A stretch of 64,000 bases of DNA from Epiperipatus broadwayi (GCA_028023455.1 JAQFVV010006255.1:2418001-2482000), one strand, 5' to 3'; numbered from the stretch's first letter, positions 1 through 13,040 are shown. Numbers and translations: made by a program. Notes: generated by a model from the sequence alone, not told the origin.

Positions 1-1024
1 TGACAATGTTTTGAATACTCTTCCCCCCCCCATTTTACCATTTTATCTCTGGCTTATCTGGTCTACTTCTGAGTCTTTTGAAAATCACTGGTAATTTTGT
101 TTGTATAAGGATTAGACAACTCCATTCAAAATGCATTTCTATAGGCATGAACCTGATTAAATATTTACATAACCAGTTAATATAATTGATGGCTTGTTTG
201 ATTATATTAATTCAACCTAAATAATTAAATCAATTCAATTTTTTTATTATCTTCTCATTCAGGTTAGATTGAGGTTTGTGAATCCAAGGCATGCTAGGGT
301 TTGATATTGTTTTTATTTATCCAGGCCTTCCATTCTTGTGTCATGAATGGGTATTGTGATCTGTAATAATCCTTTTGATTTACCCACAATAGGAAATTAT
401 TGGTTTAGCAGCATCTTCGTAGTATTTTTTTCTGTCAGATTTTGAGTTGGGATATATATATAAACATACTCTGAAAATTCATCATATGTCACCAATAGAA
501 ATCTGAAACATCTGAATGGCAGTAAAGGTCCATAGAAATTAAAAGCCAATAACTCATTAGTCTCAGAAATAATCGGTTACAGTGTTCTTGCATATCACTT
601 ATTTACTGGTTTTGAGCTGTCATAAGTTCAATGAGGACAAAACATTATAATCCTTTCTAGTGGAGCAACGTATGCAGAGCTTGCTCCACTTTACTAGGAT
701 CAAAATGTTTATACAAGCAGTGGGTATATTTATTGAGGTTTGTCTTCCATATCTTTAGGAATTAATATTTTCCAGATTGATCTTCACATTATGTTTTATA
801 TAACTGAATACTGTAATTTAATCTGTACTTGTGGCTCACTCTTTATATTTCTTTATAATCCTGATGATCTTTAGGCAATTATTTTTCTAAGTATAAAATT
901 TGTCTTTGTATTGCCTGTTGATTCTTTGCATCTGTTTCAGTTTTTATTTTTTACTGAATTATCCATTGTTAGGATATGGCTGCAATAAAAGAGTCTTCAA
1001 TCAAAAGGTGGTCTTGTGATGACT
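1..1024 (-). pseudogene. Gypsy integrase fragment
   Basis: The minus strand carries a recognisable integrase catalytic core. Around 464-556 it reads FNFYGPLLPF followed by a hydrophobic stretch and YDEFSEYV, matching the D-x-x-GPLP...vD.FSrYv block that holds the first catalytic aspartate of Ty3/Gypsy integrases; here that aspartate position has become N. Around 316-352 it reads HDTRMEG, in the place of the second block (TDhGtqF). The C-terminal half, towards position 1, is badly scrambled. It would have inserted element cDNA into the host genome. No open frame survives. Confidence 0.7.
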
Positions 1025-2375
1025 AACAGGATACCTGCTTAACATATCGGAGACAGTATTGTTTGCTTCAAAAAATGCATGATATGATAGTTACATTTTT
1101 GTTAAAACAAATTTCATTGTATCAAATGATCATTCATTAACTTTTGTTCAGAAACAAGGTTTATTGTCAATGACAATTATGACTTCAGAGTCTAGCAAAA
1201 GGTGCTTGAATTTTCGTAATACCCACACAATTATCAATTCCTTTTTTCAGTTACAGAATAATTTAACTCGCTGCCATGGAGTAACCTATTACACCCTGAG
1301 TTGATTTGATTATTTAACTGGAATGGTGTTATTATCAAACCAAAGCATGTGCTGTCAGTTTTGCCTTGGAGGCTTTTATGGAAAGTGGATAAGCCAAAAT
1401 GACTCACAAAATTTGTACTTTTACTTTAAGGAAATTTCTCTCATGATGAATTATTTATCATTGTTGATATTTTGTCAATAGTTTTAGTAGAGAGTCTGCA
1501 TTCTTTGCAAAAAATTTTAAAATCCACAATAGAAATTACAAAGGTCCACGAAAGATATGAGTACCTTTTTTTTGAAGTGGATACAGGAAAATCTTAAATG
1601 ATACTTATCTTTTCTGAGTGAGGCTGAGATCTTTCTTATAAATCTTATGACTGAGAAATACACCTTTGTTTACTATTATGTGCTTTTCCTTATATTTATG
1701 TTTTTTTATTTTTATATTCTTTCATGAATAGTTCCATGAGATTCAGTTAAATTAACTAACCGAGGCAATAATGTTGCCATCAACATTAAAACACAACTTA
1801 AGTTCTGACAATATTTGATCCAGGCATCTAATAAAGTTCAGTTCCACTTTTAATACATTCAAATAGCATTCTTTTAAATACACATGAATACTCTTTGTAC
1901 CAAAACACTTTATACTTATAATCATGTGGTTGGAGCTGTATGTGCCAGTAATTATCTGTAAGGTCTATAGTGGTAAACGCTGATTTTTGCTTGAATATAA
2001 CCAATAGCTCTTGCATGGAATGTTGCACATCTCTCTCTGTATAATTATAGAATTTAGTTTCCTGCCATTAAGGCATAATCTTGCTGATGTATCGTTTTTT
2101 ATATATTATAGCCATCGAGTTGTTATAAAGAGTTGAAAATTTTCACTAATTTCTCATTCTACCTATTCTTTATATTGATGGAGCACATGATATGGCATGC
2201 ATTGAAAGTATTCTTCTTTTATTTGATGTGTATGGTCATTGATAATTTCAGGTATGTCAAGAGAATATTTCATATTTTCATTAATAATTTCATAAGGACT
2301 GATCAATCTTGTAGAAGCTAACCTTTGTGTTTTATTAATCTTTTTTTTTTTTTGGATTTCTTTAATATTAATCAC
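1025..2375 (-). pseudogene. Gypsy reverse transcriptase / RNase H fragment
   Basis: The best-preserved piece is at 1828-2028, with FTTIDLTDNYWHIQLQP, the RT block containing the first catalytic aspartate (usually FSTiDL..gYWQI.L). Upstream (2163-2375, minus) is the protease-RT linker ending in PYHVLHQYKE, equivalent to the PyRv....re segment before the RT core. Downstream, around 1491-1561, is a degraded FVGLCNFYRGF-like segment typical of the RT connection region. At about 1025-1060 the frame reads NTVSDMLSRYPV, the characteristic ADxLSR motif at the end of RNase H. Several stops and frame changes separate these pieces, so the product is dead. Confidence 0.8.
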
Positions 2376-2639
2376 TTTCTGTACACAGCTAATTTGGAAT
2401 GAAATGTAATTCTCCTCCCTCAGAAAACTGATTTCTTCTTGATTGCATATAAGTCTATCTTTTGCATAATCCTGAGCACACTGATGCCTGTTTATAAGCT
2501 CAAATCATATTATCAATTAAAAAAAATCCCATCTTCATGAGAAGGATCTGCTTGATACATTGTGTACCAATTTTCAGATTGAGTTATGCTAGCTTAGCAC
2601 TACTCTGGCTTTTTTTCCAGTTTCCAGAATTATATATGT

Positions 2640-4430
2640 CTGTTTTAGAATGTTATTCTTTTTTTTTAAATGGCATCAGCAATTAATGTCTCTTGGTTTC
2701 CACTATCTATTAAAGCCTTAATTTTAAAATCTTCTAGCTCTAAACTTGCTCACATATGGGGGATTACTTTCCATTCATTGTCAAAAATTGTTTGCAATAT
2801 TATTAATTAAATTATTCTCTAAATTCCTTTTACTTTTATTAGAACCCCATTGGAAGGAACTTTCCATTGAGGTTCAAATTATTTTTCTAACTTACAATGA
2901 TGTTTTTTTTTCTGTCAGTCTCATTTAGAGACAACTGTGGCTTTCTTTGGTCAAATTTTTTAGAGATTGATCTTTTGTGAAGATATCCTCTGAAATAAGG
3001 GTGGCTTCAATTCACTATCATCCTTTGATTACTTCTTTCATTCCATGCAGGTGACCTTTGTGTTTGCTTAATTCTTGAATTTGCCTTTAACTATTATTCT
3101 GCCCTTGTGCTGCAGATCTTGAAAATCTCAAGTCACCATATTTTCTTTCTAGTGCATAATTATTTAGATCTTTTATACCTTCTGTCCATATTTTATTTAT
3201 GTAATGGATAATTGTTGTATGAGCCTAGGCAAATTATATCAGACAATCCCGATCATTTGCCCCTCAAACATATATCTTGTTATTAATATTCTTAGCATTG
3301 CTATTTGACCATGAAAGAACTGAATATAGTTTTGCCTTGAATTTTGTATGAACTTTACTTGAGATATATGATGTTGAATGTCTTTTTACCTATCTTCATT
3401 ATAATAATATTGAAAAATAGCCTTACAATATCCTTGGAAAGTTTGAGGAAATAGACAAAGATTTCCACAACTCTAGCAGGCCCATAAAGATGGTTGCTTG
3501 TTATAATCACTTTTTCATTTTCACTTAATCACTGTTCATTTTTCTTTGTTTCACAATTGAAGGCTTTTATTTGGATTAACTTGGCAGCACATTTAGTCTC
3601 TATATTCTTTCTCTCATAACTATGACATCTCTTTTTTTATTTTATCTCCGATGTTCATCCTTTTGAGGGTACAATATAGAATTTGTTTTTATCCTTTTTT
3701 TAAATTATGAATATTTCAAGAGATTTTGCTTTTTCAACCTTATCTTAGCTTCTATTATTAGCAAAGTAACTATTATAGTAAGATTGATAATATTCAATTC
3801 AATAATAACTTTTTTTATTTCTTCTTGAAACATTGATTGTTATTCATTAATTTCTTATTGCTTTATATTTTCTTTTTTTTTGATATATGAACCCATATTG
3901 TCAATGTTTGTCCAACTTCTCTATTTTTTCTTTTGTTAGTTCTGATTCTTATTTAGTTTTCTCAGATTTGTGCTGCAAGATATGTTTTTGCTTTTCATTA
4001 TCCAGTACATATTCTTGCATTATTTGTGCTACTTGGAGCTCTGTGTCATATTGAATTTCTTTTAGTATTCACTGCACTTTTTTCCTACACTTTTTTTTTT
4101 TGCATTTACTATCTTATTGGCAATTATTCCATTTTATGTTGTAAGTGCTGTTGTACCACTTGTAAACTGTTGTTATTCTCATTTTGTTTTATCTTTTGTC
4201 TTTTGATGTATTCAGTTTTTAATATCTTTTTTTTTGTTCATCTTTGTAAATTTTATCTCTTCACTGTTGGCTTTTAATTGTTCTTCATACTTAATGTTCT
4301 ATAAATGTATTCACTCTATAACTTCTTACTCTCTGTGTACCTTGTTTCTTCTATTATTAATGAGTTCCATTGTTATTATTATGATTTCTATTAATTTTGA
4401 TTTCCCTTTTTGCATGTATTGAAATCACTA
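2640..4430 (-). pseudogene. Gypsy gag and protease region
   Basis: Around 2650-2745 the minus strand reads FKIKALIDSGNQETLIAD, which matches a retroviral-type aspartic protease active site (LIDTGA..s.is). Around 3040-3070 there is a weak zinc-knuckle-like HKGHLHGMKE. From about 3600 to 4430 the minus strand is very lysine-, glutamate- and glutamine-rich, as in coiled gag N-termini, but it is full of stops. The protease call is fair. The gag call is inferred from position and composition. The gag start cannot be placed. Confidence 0.5.
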
Positions 4431-7400
4431 GCTTAATTCCAATGCCAAAATTTGCTGTCTGTTGGATCATCTTCTTTTGTGTTGGTGCTGCCTAATAAAA
4501 ATACATCACTTTATGTGAATGGACCTTGTTTTTTTTTGCTGATACTCTTTCTATACATACATTTTTAACTGCCCTCTAATTCATGTGCTCTCTAAATTTG
4601 TAGGTAATGCATCTCATTTGTATGTGCTTTTAAAGTTCAACTTTTTTATTAGTCTAAAACATAGAAATCTGATCTCTCAGGATGTGTAGACACTATTTTT
4701 ATATGCGATATGTAACATTTCTCATCACTATCATCATTAGCCAAGTGTTTAATGCATTCTAAAACTTATCCATCATAAAATTAATAAGGGAATAAATAAT
4801 ATATATGAGTGTGAATATGAACTTTAATGGTGATTCTATTCCTTAGTGCCATGTATTTAACCAGATAAATGTTCAGACAATATAAATGTCATATTTTATT
4901 TTAGGCCAGTATTGGTTACTTGGTTATCCAGTGGGATGCTTTGATCTCCATTTCAGGTTTGCATCTAAAATAATAAATTCCATGCAAAAAGCAGATTAAA
5001 ATAAAAATATGCAATTTATTAACAGGTTAGTATTGAAAGAATACATAAAACTCTAACTAGTTTATTTATAATATATTTATAATTGAAATAACCTGTTTGT
5101 CCTTTTTCACATAGTTCTATCTTCGATATTATTACTTTTAGCTATTTTTTAATAATTTTAAAAGATTTAACTTTATTTCAATTTATCTCATAATCTTAGC
5201 TGTTTTCTGAAAGTGTGTGTCTGTGTTGACAAGATAGGCATGCACTAATAACATTTATTTTATTGTAACCATCCTATGCCAAACCATATAGCCCTAACCT
5301 CAATAAGTATTTTTAATCATAAAACATTCCCTCCTATGCAAGTATGGAAACTTTTATAACTTTTGTAGCCAATAATAAATTTATTCTAATTAGACTGCAA
5401 ATAATATATTAGAATGTTCATGTTGTGCTAATAAATTGACTTACTATGATATAGCTACATCTCCCAAATGTTAATTACTAAATATGTGAATACTTACATT
5501 GATATCAAAACACATATCAAATGAATATTTTAACTCCAGACAAGATCATTTCCAAAACAAATAACTTAAAACTAATGCTATATTTTTATTGTTAACTTCA
5601 AAATTATTCACATATTTATACTCAAGTTTAAAATACTATTTCACATACATATACACAAGACGTTGCACTGCTTTTCCCTAACTAACTGGTATGTGTTACA
5701 CAAGTAAATATTTAATATCTCAACTCATTAATTAACACATATCACTTTAATTCATACATATAGTTTTTTTTTCTCATCGATCTTTGCCATGAGTTTAATG
5801 CACACTTGAATATACACACATAGAAATCATTTTTGTCTTTACATATGAATGTAAAATAAACAATCAATAAACAATCAGTCAATAAATATTAAATATCTTA
5901 TCCCGTAGTCGTAATATAAACATTTTAATTGGCCTCTGATATATATATATATATGATTAGGCTTATTTAAAACTTCCATCTTTTAATATGTTCGTACTAG
6001 AACATATCAACATGTGTTTACATAATCTTTAAGTTTGTATATAAAAATTAATAATTTTTTATTTTTTAAAATCTTAAATTATTTCTTTATAATTTTCTAA
6101 GACAACTAACTATATATAAATCATTTTAAATGATAAATTTACATGATCTAGTTATTACTTTATACATATATTCTCAGATGATTTAAGCAAATTTAACTTT
6201 TTTCTCTTTTTTTTTCTTAATGCATCATGTAATTTTAAAATATTCTAACAACAAAAGGGGAAAAAATTCTTTTCTGTTCATCTTTCTAGTTGAACGAAAA
6301 TTATTTAAACAAAATCTTTACACAAAAAGGATAATATAAAACAACTATATACAAAAATACATTTACAAACTGAAAAATGTTCCTACAAAATATAATTTTA
6401 AAATTAACTATCTTTTCATGATTTATTTTAGAGAGAGGACACTACCATTACATCCTCTGGCCTTATGTACACAATTGTGTAACTGGTTTGCTAGCAAGTT
6501 TTCTCAATGATATCTGCTGATGGTTTATAATTTGCTTAATGATATCCTTCTGGAAATTGGGGAAAGCAAACTTCTTCTATTCTCCATGTAGTATAGTCTA
6601 CTGTTAGTCTAAGCTTTTGTATTTATTAGTAAAAAAACTGGTACACACGGTATCACTCCTTTTCACAAGCTAGAACTCCAGTGAACATTTTTTGTTTATT
6701 TAACTCTTATTTATTCTTTTAACCAACTCTCTCTTTTTTTTGTTTAGATTTTTCTAAGAATTATATTGTCTATGGGATTAACTTGTATTTTTTACTAAAT
6801 AGTCTAATTACTCCATAAAATAAGCATAGAGGAGTTTTTTTTTAATTAATCAAACCAAAATCATAAAAGAATTTCTTTTATTTAATCCTGTATAATTAAT
6901 AATTAATTAAAACAATTTTTGCCTTCTTTATACCCATACAAGTTACTAATCTTTTGATAAATACAATTTATTTTTAGCTTTGTCTCTTTTCATAATAAAT
7001 TACTATTAGATGCATAAGAAAAGTAGTTTTAGATTTGAGTTCTATGTTCATTGGCAATGATGGTAAAAACTAGAAAAATGGTATAGGGGTGGTGATATTG
7101 TTTTGTACCAAGTAGAGTCCACTGATTACTCAAGATTATTAATTAATAAATGTAGAGTAGGCCAAAGAGAGCAATTTTTTTTTAAATGTCTATTTTTTTT
7201 AATGCAGTAATAAGATGTAGGCATAATAAAATCACTTTGTTTTCCTTGTACAATAAATTGATAGTTTTTTTTTTTATTTTTTTTTATTATTAAAAAAAAC
7301 CTTAGAAATAAATTGAAAGATTTTTATTTAAGCTAAAATATAAATTACTTTCTTAATTTTACTGAACATATTATAATAGTATAATTAAAGACATAATTCT

Positions 7401-7928
7401 ATTACTTTTATCACTCACATAAACAATATCACCAATGAAAAGTTTTAATTATATAATTTTTTTTAAATATTGGTCATATAAAGTAATAAAATGCTTGAAA
7501 AATAAATTTAAAAATGTATATGTTTGCATTAACTAGAATATAAATTTTTTATCTAATTTTTATTTAATAATCTTTTACTAAAAAAACCGTTCATTCAAAT
7601 ACATTTTATATGTAAATGTAAATAATGTCAGCAAAAAAAATAGTTTTATTTAGTAAATAATTAAAAAAAAACAACCGTTATTCATGTACATTAATAAATT
7701 GCATTAAAAATAAATTGAAAATGTGTTTATAAGCTATGATGTGATTTACTTATATAATTTTTATTTAATATTTTTGCAGTAATATAATTGTTGATTTATT
7801 CAAATGTCTTTCATTATAAAAATAAACAATTTTGGCTAAAAAGTGTAGTTTTATTAACTTTTTAAAAACATTTTGATATGTAATAATTCCTGTATTAAAA
7901 TAAATTGTAGAAAAAAATGTACTGTATA
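4431..7928. other. AT-rich stretch without recognisable genes
   Basis: No frame with protein-like composition, no tRNA and no element edge that I can support. It holds T runs, short TA repeats (for example near 5939-5954) and many AAATTT-type words. The missing upstream LTR of the Gypsy relic could lie in the first few hundred bases. Confidence 0.5.
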
Positions 7929-7941
7929 CTATATTTATTAG

Positions 7942-8040
7942 TTTTTTTTTTCTCATGTGTCATAGCATCAGCCAGGAAGCGAACCCGGGATAACTGCTTG
8001 TAAAGCAGCATCGCTGACCTCTCGACCACCAATGCTTGAC
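7942..8040 (-). mobile_element. Short tRNA-derived SINE with perfect target duplication
   Basis: On the minus strand the element reads GTCAA, then a 72-nt tRNA-like body (7964-8035) with box A-like TGGTCGAGAGG and box B-like GGGTTCGCTTCC, then TGACACATGAG and a poly-A tail. The anticodon loop would be TTTACAA (TAC). It is bounded by a perfect 13-bp duplication, CTATATTTATTAG, at 7929-7941 and 8041-8053, which shows it was retroposed. It is a SINE, not a functional tRNA gene: the acceptor stem is followed by a tail and A-run shared with copies at 17.1, 25.7 and 30.4 kb. Confidence 0.88.
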
Positions 8041-8113
8041 CTATATTTATTAGTTAATTATGAAATTATACACTTTAACTTAAATTACTGTAATTATAAA
8101 TATGCAACAACTA

Positions 8114-8280
8114 TATTGAGAAAAGCTTTCTTACAATTTGTTTTATTTTATGTGCTTAGTCGACTTTTGACTCCTATGAGTTGTAGATGTGGTATAAATT
8201 GCTATGTCTATGACTCATAGGAGTCAAAAGTCATCTAAGCACATAAAATAAAACTAATTGTAAAAAAGCTTTTCTCAATA
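8114..8280. repeat. Foldback hairpin, arms about 68 bp
   Basis: The left arm 8114-8181 and right arm 8213-8280 are close reverse complements, with a spacer of about 31 bp. Both arms contain GACTCCTATGAGT-type, TGTGCTTAG-type and AAAAGCTTT-type words. This is the shape of a small MITE or foldback element. No terminal duplication beyond a possible TA is clear. Confidence 0.75.
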
Positions 8281-8332
8281 CCATTATCGTAATTATATTT
8301 ATCATTGCTTGTCTGAAAGTGTGTTTTGATAA

Positions 8333-8520
8333 TGGTCTATTTCCATCGTTAAGAATTAATTGTTAAATGTTTTTAGAGAAATTCAAATGGTGTTTATTCT
8401 CTCTTCTTCAGCCATTTTTGGTTTAACCAGGGCCATTACTAGTATGGAAATGTAATCGGTGACATTTATATTTTTGAATATTAAATTTAAAGTAATATTC
8501 TAAACAATTAGGCTATTCTA
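8333..8520 (-). mobile_element. Long tRNA-type SINE copy (pair 1, left)
   Basis: This resembles the reverse complement of the SINE seen best at 24,216-24,490: the tail side (CTATTTCCATC, then GTCTTTAG-like and ATTCAA-like words) lies left and the tRNA-like head lies right. The box B region is degraded. It faces the plus-strand copy at 8785-8965. Confidence 0.5.
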
Positions 8521-8784
8521 TCAAAGTCAACAATCAGTAGACATTTTAGATACTTATCTGTAAAGATCCTGATTTCTCCATTTTTTCTTAAGGGCTTAAT
8601 GAACATTTTCCAAACATTATAAATTATCACACTAAGGGGGTTATTTTCTACAATCATATCAGTAGCTTCTTTAAATTTTTTTATTTTCTTCTCTCTGTTC
8701 AATATTCCTGTCTTTTGTCAATTGAATATATGTTCATTGGTGTGCAGATGAATTATAAACCAAAGAATAAGAAAATTTCATGAA
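8521..8784. other. Spacer between inverted SINE copies
   Basis: About 264 bp with a 64-codon minus frame (8508-8702) of unrecognised, lysine-rich sequence. No family resemblance was seen. It may be an insertion between the two SINE arms or part of a larger composite unit. Confidence 0.3.
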
Positions 8785-8965
8785 TCTAAATGCCCCTGGT
8801 CAAGCCAGCAGTGTTTGAAAAAGAGAGGAGAATAATACATTCTTTTATGTACTAATCTGTGTGCTTTTGCCAATAATTAATTGTATTTGGAAGGTTTAAA
8901 TAAAATTAGAATATTTCTAAAGACATTTAACTATTATAGATGATGAAAATATTCTAACATAATAA
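8785..8965 (+). mobile_element. Long tRNA-type SINE copy, 5' truncated (pair 1, right)
   Basis: Plus-strand body and tail of the same SINE: GGTCAAGCCAGCAGTG, AGAGAGGAGAATAATAC, CTAATCTGTGTGCT, then TTTAAATAAAAT and AAAGACATTTAACTATTATAGATGATG. The tRNA head is missing or unrecognisable. Confidence 0.55.
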
Positions 8966-9127
8966 TTTGTAACTTATATTTATTAATATAATTTTTATTT
9001 AATTGGAATGTATTTTTTTTTAATAAACAAAATGGTGATCATATTAGAGAAAATGTGATATTTCAGTTTACAGCAAAAAAATTACAAAAGTTTACTAGTC
9101 AAGTATTTTCTGAAGGTTTGTGATAAT

Positions 9128-9250
9128 GGTGTTTTAGTTGTATTTATATATTCAACTATTTCCATCATCTAATATTAAGTAATGAATGTCTTTAGAAAAA
9201 TTAAATTTTATTTAAATTCCCCAATTACATTCAAGTGTTAGTAATAGGAC
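9128..9250 (-). mobile_element. Long tRNA-type SINE copy, head missing (pair 2, left)
   Basis: Reverse complement of the tail half of the SINE: GTTGTATTTATATATTC, CTATTTCCATCATC, AATGTCTTTAG, ATTACATTCAAGTGTTAGT and ACACAG in order. It abuts the head of the plus-strand copy starting at about 9251. Confidence 0.65.
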
Positions 9251-9535
9251 ACAGATTGGTTAAGAGCATTATCTTAAAATTTAATATTCAAGAATCTAAG
9301 AGTCTCGGTTCAATTTCCATACTAGTATTATCATTAATCGGGCCAGCAACACCTGAAGAAGAGCGGAGAATAATACTTCTTGAAACATTATGCTTATATT
9401 AACTTGTGTGCTGTTACTAACAGTTGAATGTAATTGAAAATTTAAATAAAGTTTAATTTCTTTAAAGATATTCAATATTTAATATTAGATGATGGAAATA
9501 GTCTAATATATAAATACAACTACTAGTTAAGGAAT
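9251..9535 (+). mobile_element. Long tRNA-type SINE copy (pair 2, right)
   Basis: It starts with box A-like TTGGTTAAGAGCATTA, has a degraded box B (GGTTCAATTTCC), then GCCAGCAACACCTGAAG, AGAATAATAC, TTAACTTGTGTGCTG, and the tail AATTTAAATAAAG...GATGGAAATAGTC. It matches the copy at 24.2 kb along its length. Confidence 0.7.
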
Positions 9536-10689
9536 TACAAAAAAAAAAAAAAGATTATTGTTTATACAATATATAAATTATTATTATGTACCAAAAATAA
9601 ATTTAAAATTTTATATTATGGTAACTTAATTTTTTTTTACATAATTTGTTTTAATTTAATAAAGTGAAATTCATTGAGATGTCAATCTCAACAATATTAT
9701 TTCAAAATAATAATCACAATCAGTAAAACGTTTAAAATTAACCTTAAAAAACATAGCAGCTGTTATTGTTTTTACTAATAAATATTTTATACACTATCAT
9801 TACATACAGATTAGTGTTTGTTTGTTTTTTTATTAATAGGTTTAATAAAATGTTTAGTCATACTTTTATTTTCAATTTTAAACTTTTATTTTATTATTCG
9901 ATATTCAAAATTTGTGTTATATTTTAAACCCATGGTTTTGTTCACCTTAAGAATGTTATACTGCTTATTTTTTATATGATATTTTTGATTTACAATATAG
10001 TTTGGAAGCTAATTGCTTCCATTATCTGGGGTAAAAATATATTTATAGTTTTATTCTTTCCCCATTTTATTAATCAGTTCATTGTTTATATGAGATTGCT
10101 GTTGTTTTTTTTTTAAGTTCATTTAAATATTTTTCATCTTTTATTTGAACTTGTATCATTTACTTTTCTCTTTATCATAATCTAACATTACTAATTCACT
10201 ACATGATCCTATTTAGTTCAGTTTATTTGTTTCATAACTTTTTCTCATAATATTCCAATTCATATTTTTGTAATTTTTTTTTTTTTTGTTGACATTCATT
10301 TTAAAATTTCACTTGCCCATATATTATAATATCTTCAAGTTATTTGTCCACCTCAGTTCTATTTCACTCTTAATTCTTTCTTGTTGTTTATGTTCTTATC
10401 TATATATAATATTATTTATTAATGCTTCCTTGTTAATGTTAGTATTCATTTTCAATTCTCTCATTTACCTTTTGGATAAGGATTTGGTTCTCTAAACCAT
10501 AAAGAATTAGTAGAACTAATTTATGAAGAAAAAAAAACCTTTTTTTTTTACTGGTCACTTTTTTTTTTTTTAAATAAGTTATTTATTATCAGAATTTCTC
10601 AAGTTTTAATTAACTAATTAGTTTCATCAATTATGTTTCAGTCTTTATTAATAATTTGACTCAAGTATTTACCATTGTTAATTATCAAT
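9536..10689. other. AT-rich stretch, possibly the 3' side of an RTE scrap
   Basis: No confident gene. It contains poly-A and poly-T runs and T-rich sequence whose minus-strand reading is polar and lysine-rich. The part next to 10,690 may be the eroded C-terminal end of the neighbouring RTE-like reverse transcriptase, but no motif there is secure. Confidence 0.35.
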
Positions 10690-11100
10690 CTTTATATTCT
10701 CAGTTTTTGTAAAACTATTGAAAATTACCATAGTTTTATTTCTCAGTTTTATCTTATAATTCTTGCAACATTTCTTGCAACTATGAACCATTATTTTCAA
10801 AAATGAACATATTATCAATAAATTTTAGATGATTCAAGTAATCTCTGTTATTTTTACAATTATTGGCTCCCATTTTATTTGATAAAGTATTATTTAGAAA
10901 ACTGTTGGAAACAGTTTTTAAGAAATGGAATCATCTTGTTGTACAATCATATCATTTGGGTTTTACTGGGTAGTCTAAATATTACTGTTGCAATTGTTAA
11001 ATATTTTTCAGAAATTTGACAATATCATATGGTTCTATTACAAATGTTTACAGAAATATATAAATAATGCTTGTTTCTAATCTATCAGACTAATGCAAAC
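10690..11100 (-). pseudogene. RTE-like reverse transcriptase scrap
   Basis: Minus-strand pieces follow the order of an RTE-clade RT. A degraded QGD.ISPKLF-like segment (DSIS*KLF) is at about 10,915-10,945. At about 10,790-10,843 the frame reads YLNHLKFIDNMFIFENN, in the place of the catalytic hLRFADDivl block, with YADD-type ADD changed to IDN. At about 10,753-10,783 it reads LQEMLQEL, which follows FADD in these elements. Stops interrupt throughout and the catalytic residues are lost. The clade is inferred from spacing and residual words. Confidence 0.5.
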
Positions 11101-12903
11101 TGGCTCTATTTGTTCTTTTTATAAATTTTTTAAATACTTCATTGTGTATTACTGTGCTATAACTACTTTTAAATTTTGATTATTCTTTGGATAAGGTAGA
11201 ATTGAAAGTTCCCAATAGACTATTTGTCATGATTTTAATAAATATCTTTTATAGAATTGTAATTTTGAGTACTTGCTTATTTTTTAAAATTTCTATTATT
11301 TTTCTTCTCAACTGTGTATATATATTTATCATTTACATATTTGATTTAAAATGCATATATGAAATATAAAATCATTGTTTTTTATTCAAATTAATATAAT
11401 TCTATTAACTTATGAAAACAATAACTTGCACAATAAATAAATAAAATAATTGTAATAAAAAATTAAAAAAACTAACTTGTATAATAAAAAATATGACAAT
11501 GATTTTTATAAAAGTATCAATCCATGTTTCATATTCTCATTGTTTTAATTAAAGTTGTAAGATATGTATGTATATTTTATTTATACATAAAAAAAGAATT
11601 TGAAATTGATCTATTCATAGACTGAAATTAAGAAATTAGAAATATGTCAAATGTAATAAATTTCTATGAATATTTTACTATCACAAGTTTCAAAGATGGA
11701 CAAACAATTTATATATTTCATTTGCTTCATTAAAAATATATTAATTATATGTGTTTGACTTCTTTATTTATGACATTTCAAATACTATTGTCATAATTGT
11801 ATGGTTTATTTTATACTTCTTTTTTTGTTGTTGTTACATTGTTCTTTGTACAGTTCTTTCTCATTTTTTATTGTTGAAATACCTTAAATCTCTTTAATAT
11901 TTTTATTGTTTTATATCTTTGTGGTTTTTATTTTCTTTTCTTTTGCAGCTTTCCTTGTTTTTTTATATTTATATTTCCTCATACCACCATTAACTTTTTT
12001 CTGTATCATTTTATAGAATTCCATTTTTTAATATTTTTATATTTTTTCTTTGCTCCATTCATTACCTTGTTCCAGTAAAAAAAATATTGATGAATTGATT
12101 AGCTTTTTTATTCTTGCTATTTATGCAGTTGATATTGGTTTATTATTCATTAACTTTTTATTGATATTATAAATATAGTCTGAGCCTTTTCAAAATTTAT
12201 CATTATTTTAAAATGATATGTTAATTCTAACTTAGAATATTATCTTTTTTAATATTATTTGACTCTCTTAACTCTATATTACAATGCATCATATATCTCA
12301 CTAATAAAAGGAATTTGTTATTAATAAGTGAAAAAAGATCCTTTGAATTTTCACTGATGCAAGTCTTAAAAGAACTGATTATGGCAAAATTCCTAATGTT
12401 CATTAAACATTTTTTTGTTGTTGTTGCAGATGTTATTACCATTTGAACTGTAACATGGTAGATGAATTTGAATAGGTTTTTTATTAACATCATGAGCCAT
12501 ACATATAATGGCTTTTACAAGTAAATTTGAGATTAAAAAATATTGATTCACAATAATCTTAAGTTATCAGTTCTGAATATGTGCTAATCAGGATGTTTAC
12601 ATACATTTTAAATATTTATTTTAAATCTATTCTGAAATAATATATAATCCCATTGAAATCTGCTTTTATTATTTAAAGTTAGTTGTTCACATATGGATTT
12701 TTTTTCATACATTTTAAGTCATGTATTTCTACTTATTATCTCTTTTTTTTTAAACCATATTCTTTCATTTCTCTCATTTTACTCAATTTTTAATGCCTTT
12801 TAATCCCCCCCCCCCCAAATAACTATATTATATTTACTTCCCATTATCATTATATAATTATTTTATATTATTTTCAATTGTTTATAATCTTTGTTTTTTT
12901 TTA

Positions 12904-12904
<1 letters not shown>
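11101..12904. other. AT-rich stretch with no supported gene
   Basis: Mostly T-rich low-complexity sequence. An 88-codon minus frame at 12,227-12,493 has ordinary composition but no family resemblance that I recognise. There is a C run of about 10 at 12,806-12,816. The plus-strand hydrophobic frames are reading artefacts of T-rich DNA. Confidence 0.4.

Positions 12905-12989
<85 letters not shown>
12905..12989. repeat. (ATT)n microsatellite, about 28 units
   Basis: Uninterrupted ATT repeats, followed by a short (ATG)n run (CATGATGATGATG). No LINE 3' end was recognised next to it, unlike the AAT tracts at 58.9-63.6 kb. Confidence 0.97.
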
Positions 12990-13040
12990 CATGATGATGA
13001 TGTATTTAAATAAATTATAGTATATATATATTTTAAGCTA

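Larger units (their letters stand above)
1..4430 (-). mobile_element. Ty3/Gypsy LTR retrotransposon relic (internal region)
   Basis: Read on the minus strand, this block shows gag, aspartic protease, reverse transcriptase, RNase H and integrase traces in the usual Ty3/Gypsy order. The window starts inside the element, so the LTR beyond the integrase lies outside it. I could not identify the LTR expected upstream of gag, near 4.4-4.8 kb. Every domain is interrupted by stops and frameshifts, so this is an old dead copy. The plus-strand reading frames here are T-rich complements of the lysine- and glutamate-rich gag and are not genes. Family assignment rests on domain order and motifs; the right edge is approximate. 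Confidence 0.8.

Noticed and set aside
4026-4422. Two plus-strand frames resembling small membrane proteins
   Set aside because: T-rich complement of the lysine-rich Gypsy gag region; hydrophobicity comes from base composition.
12905-12989. The ATT tract as a LINE tail
   Set aside because: No LINE 3' UTR or reverse transcriptase sequence was recognised on either side.
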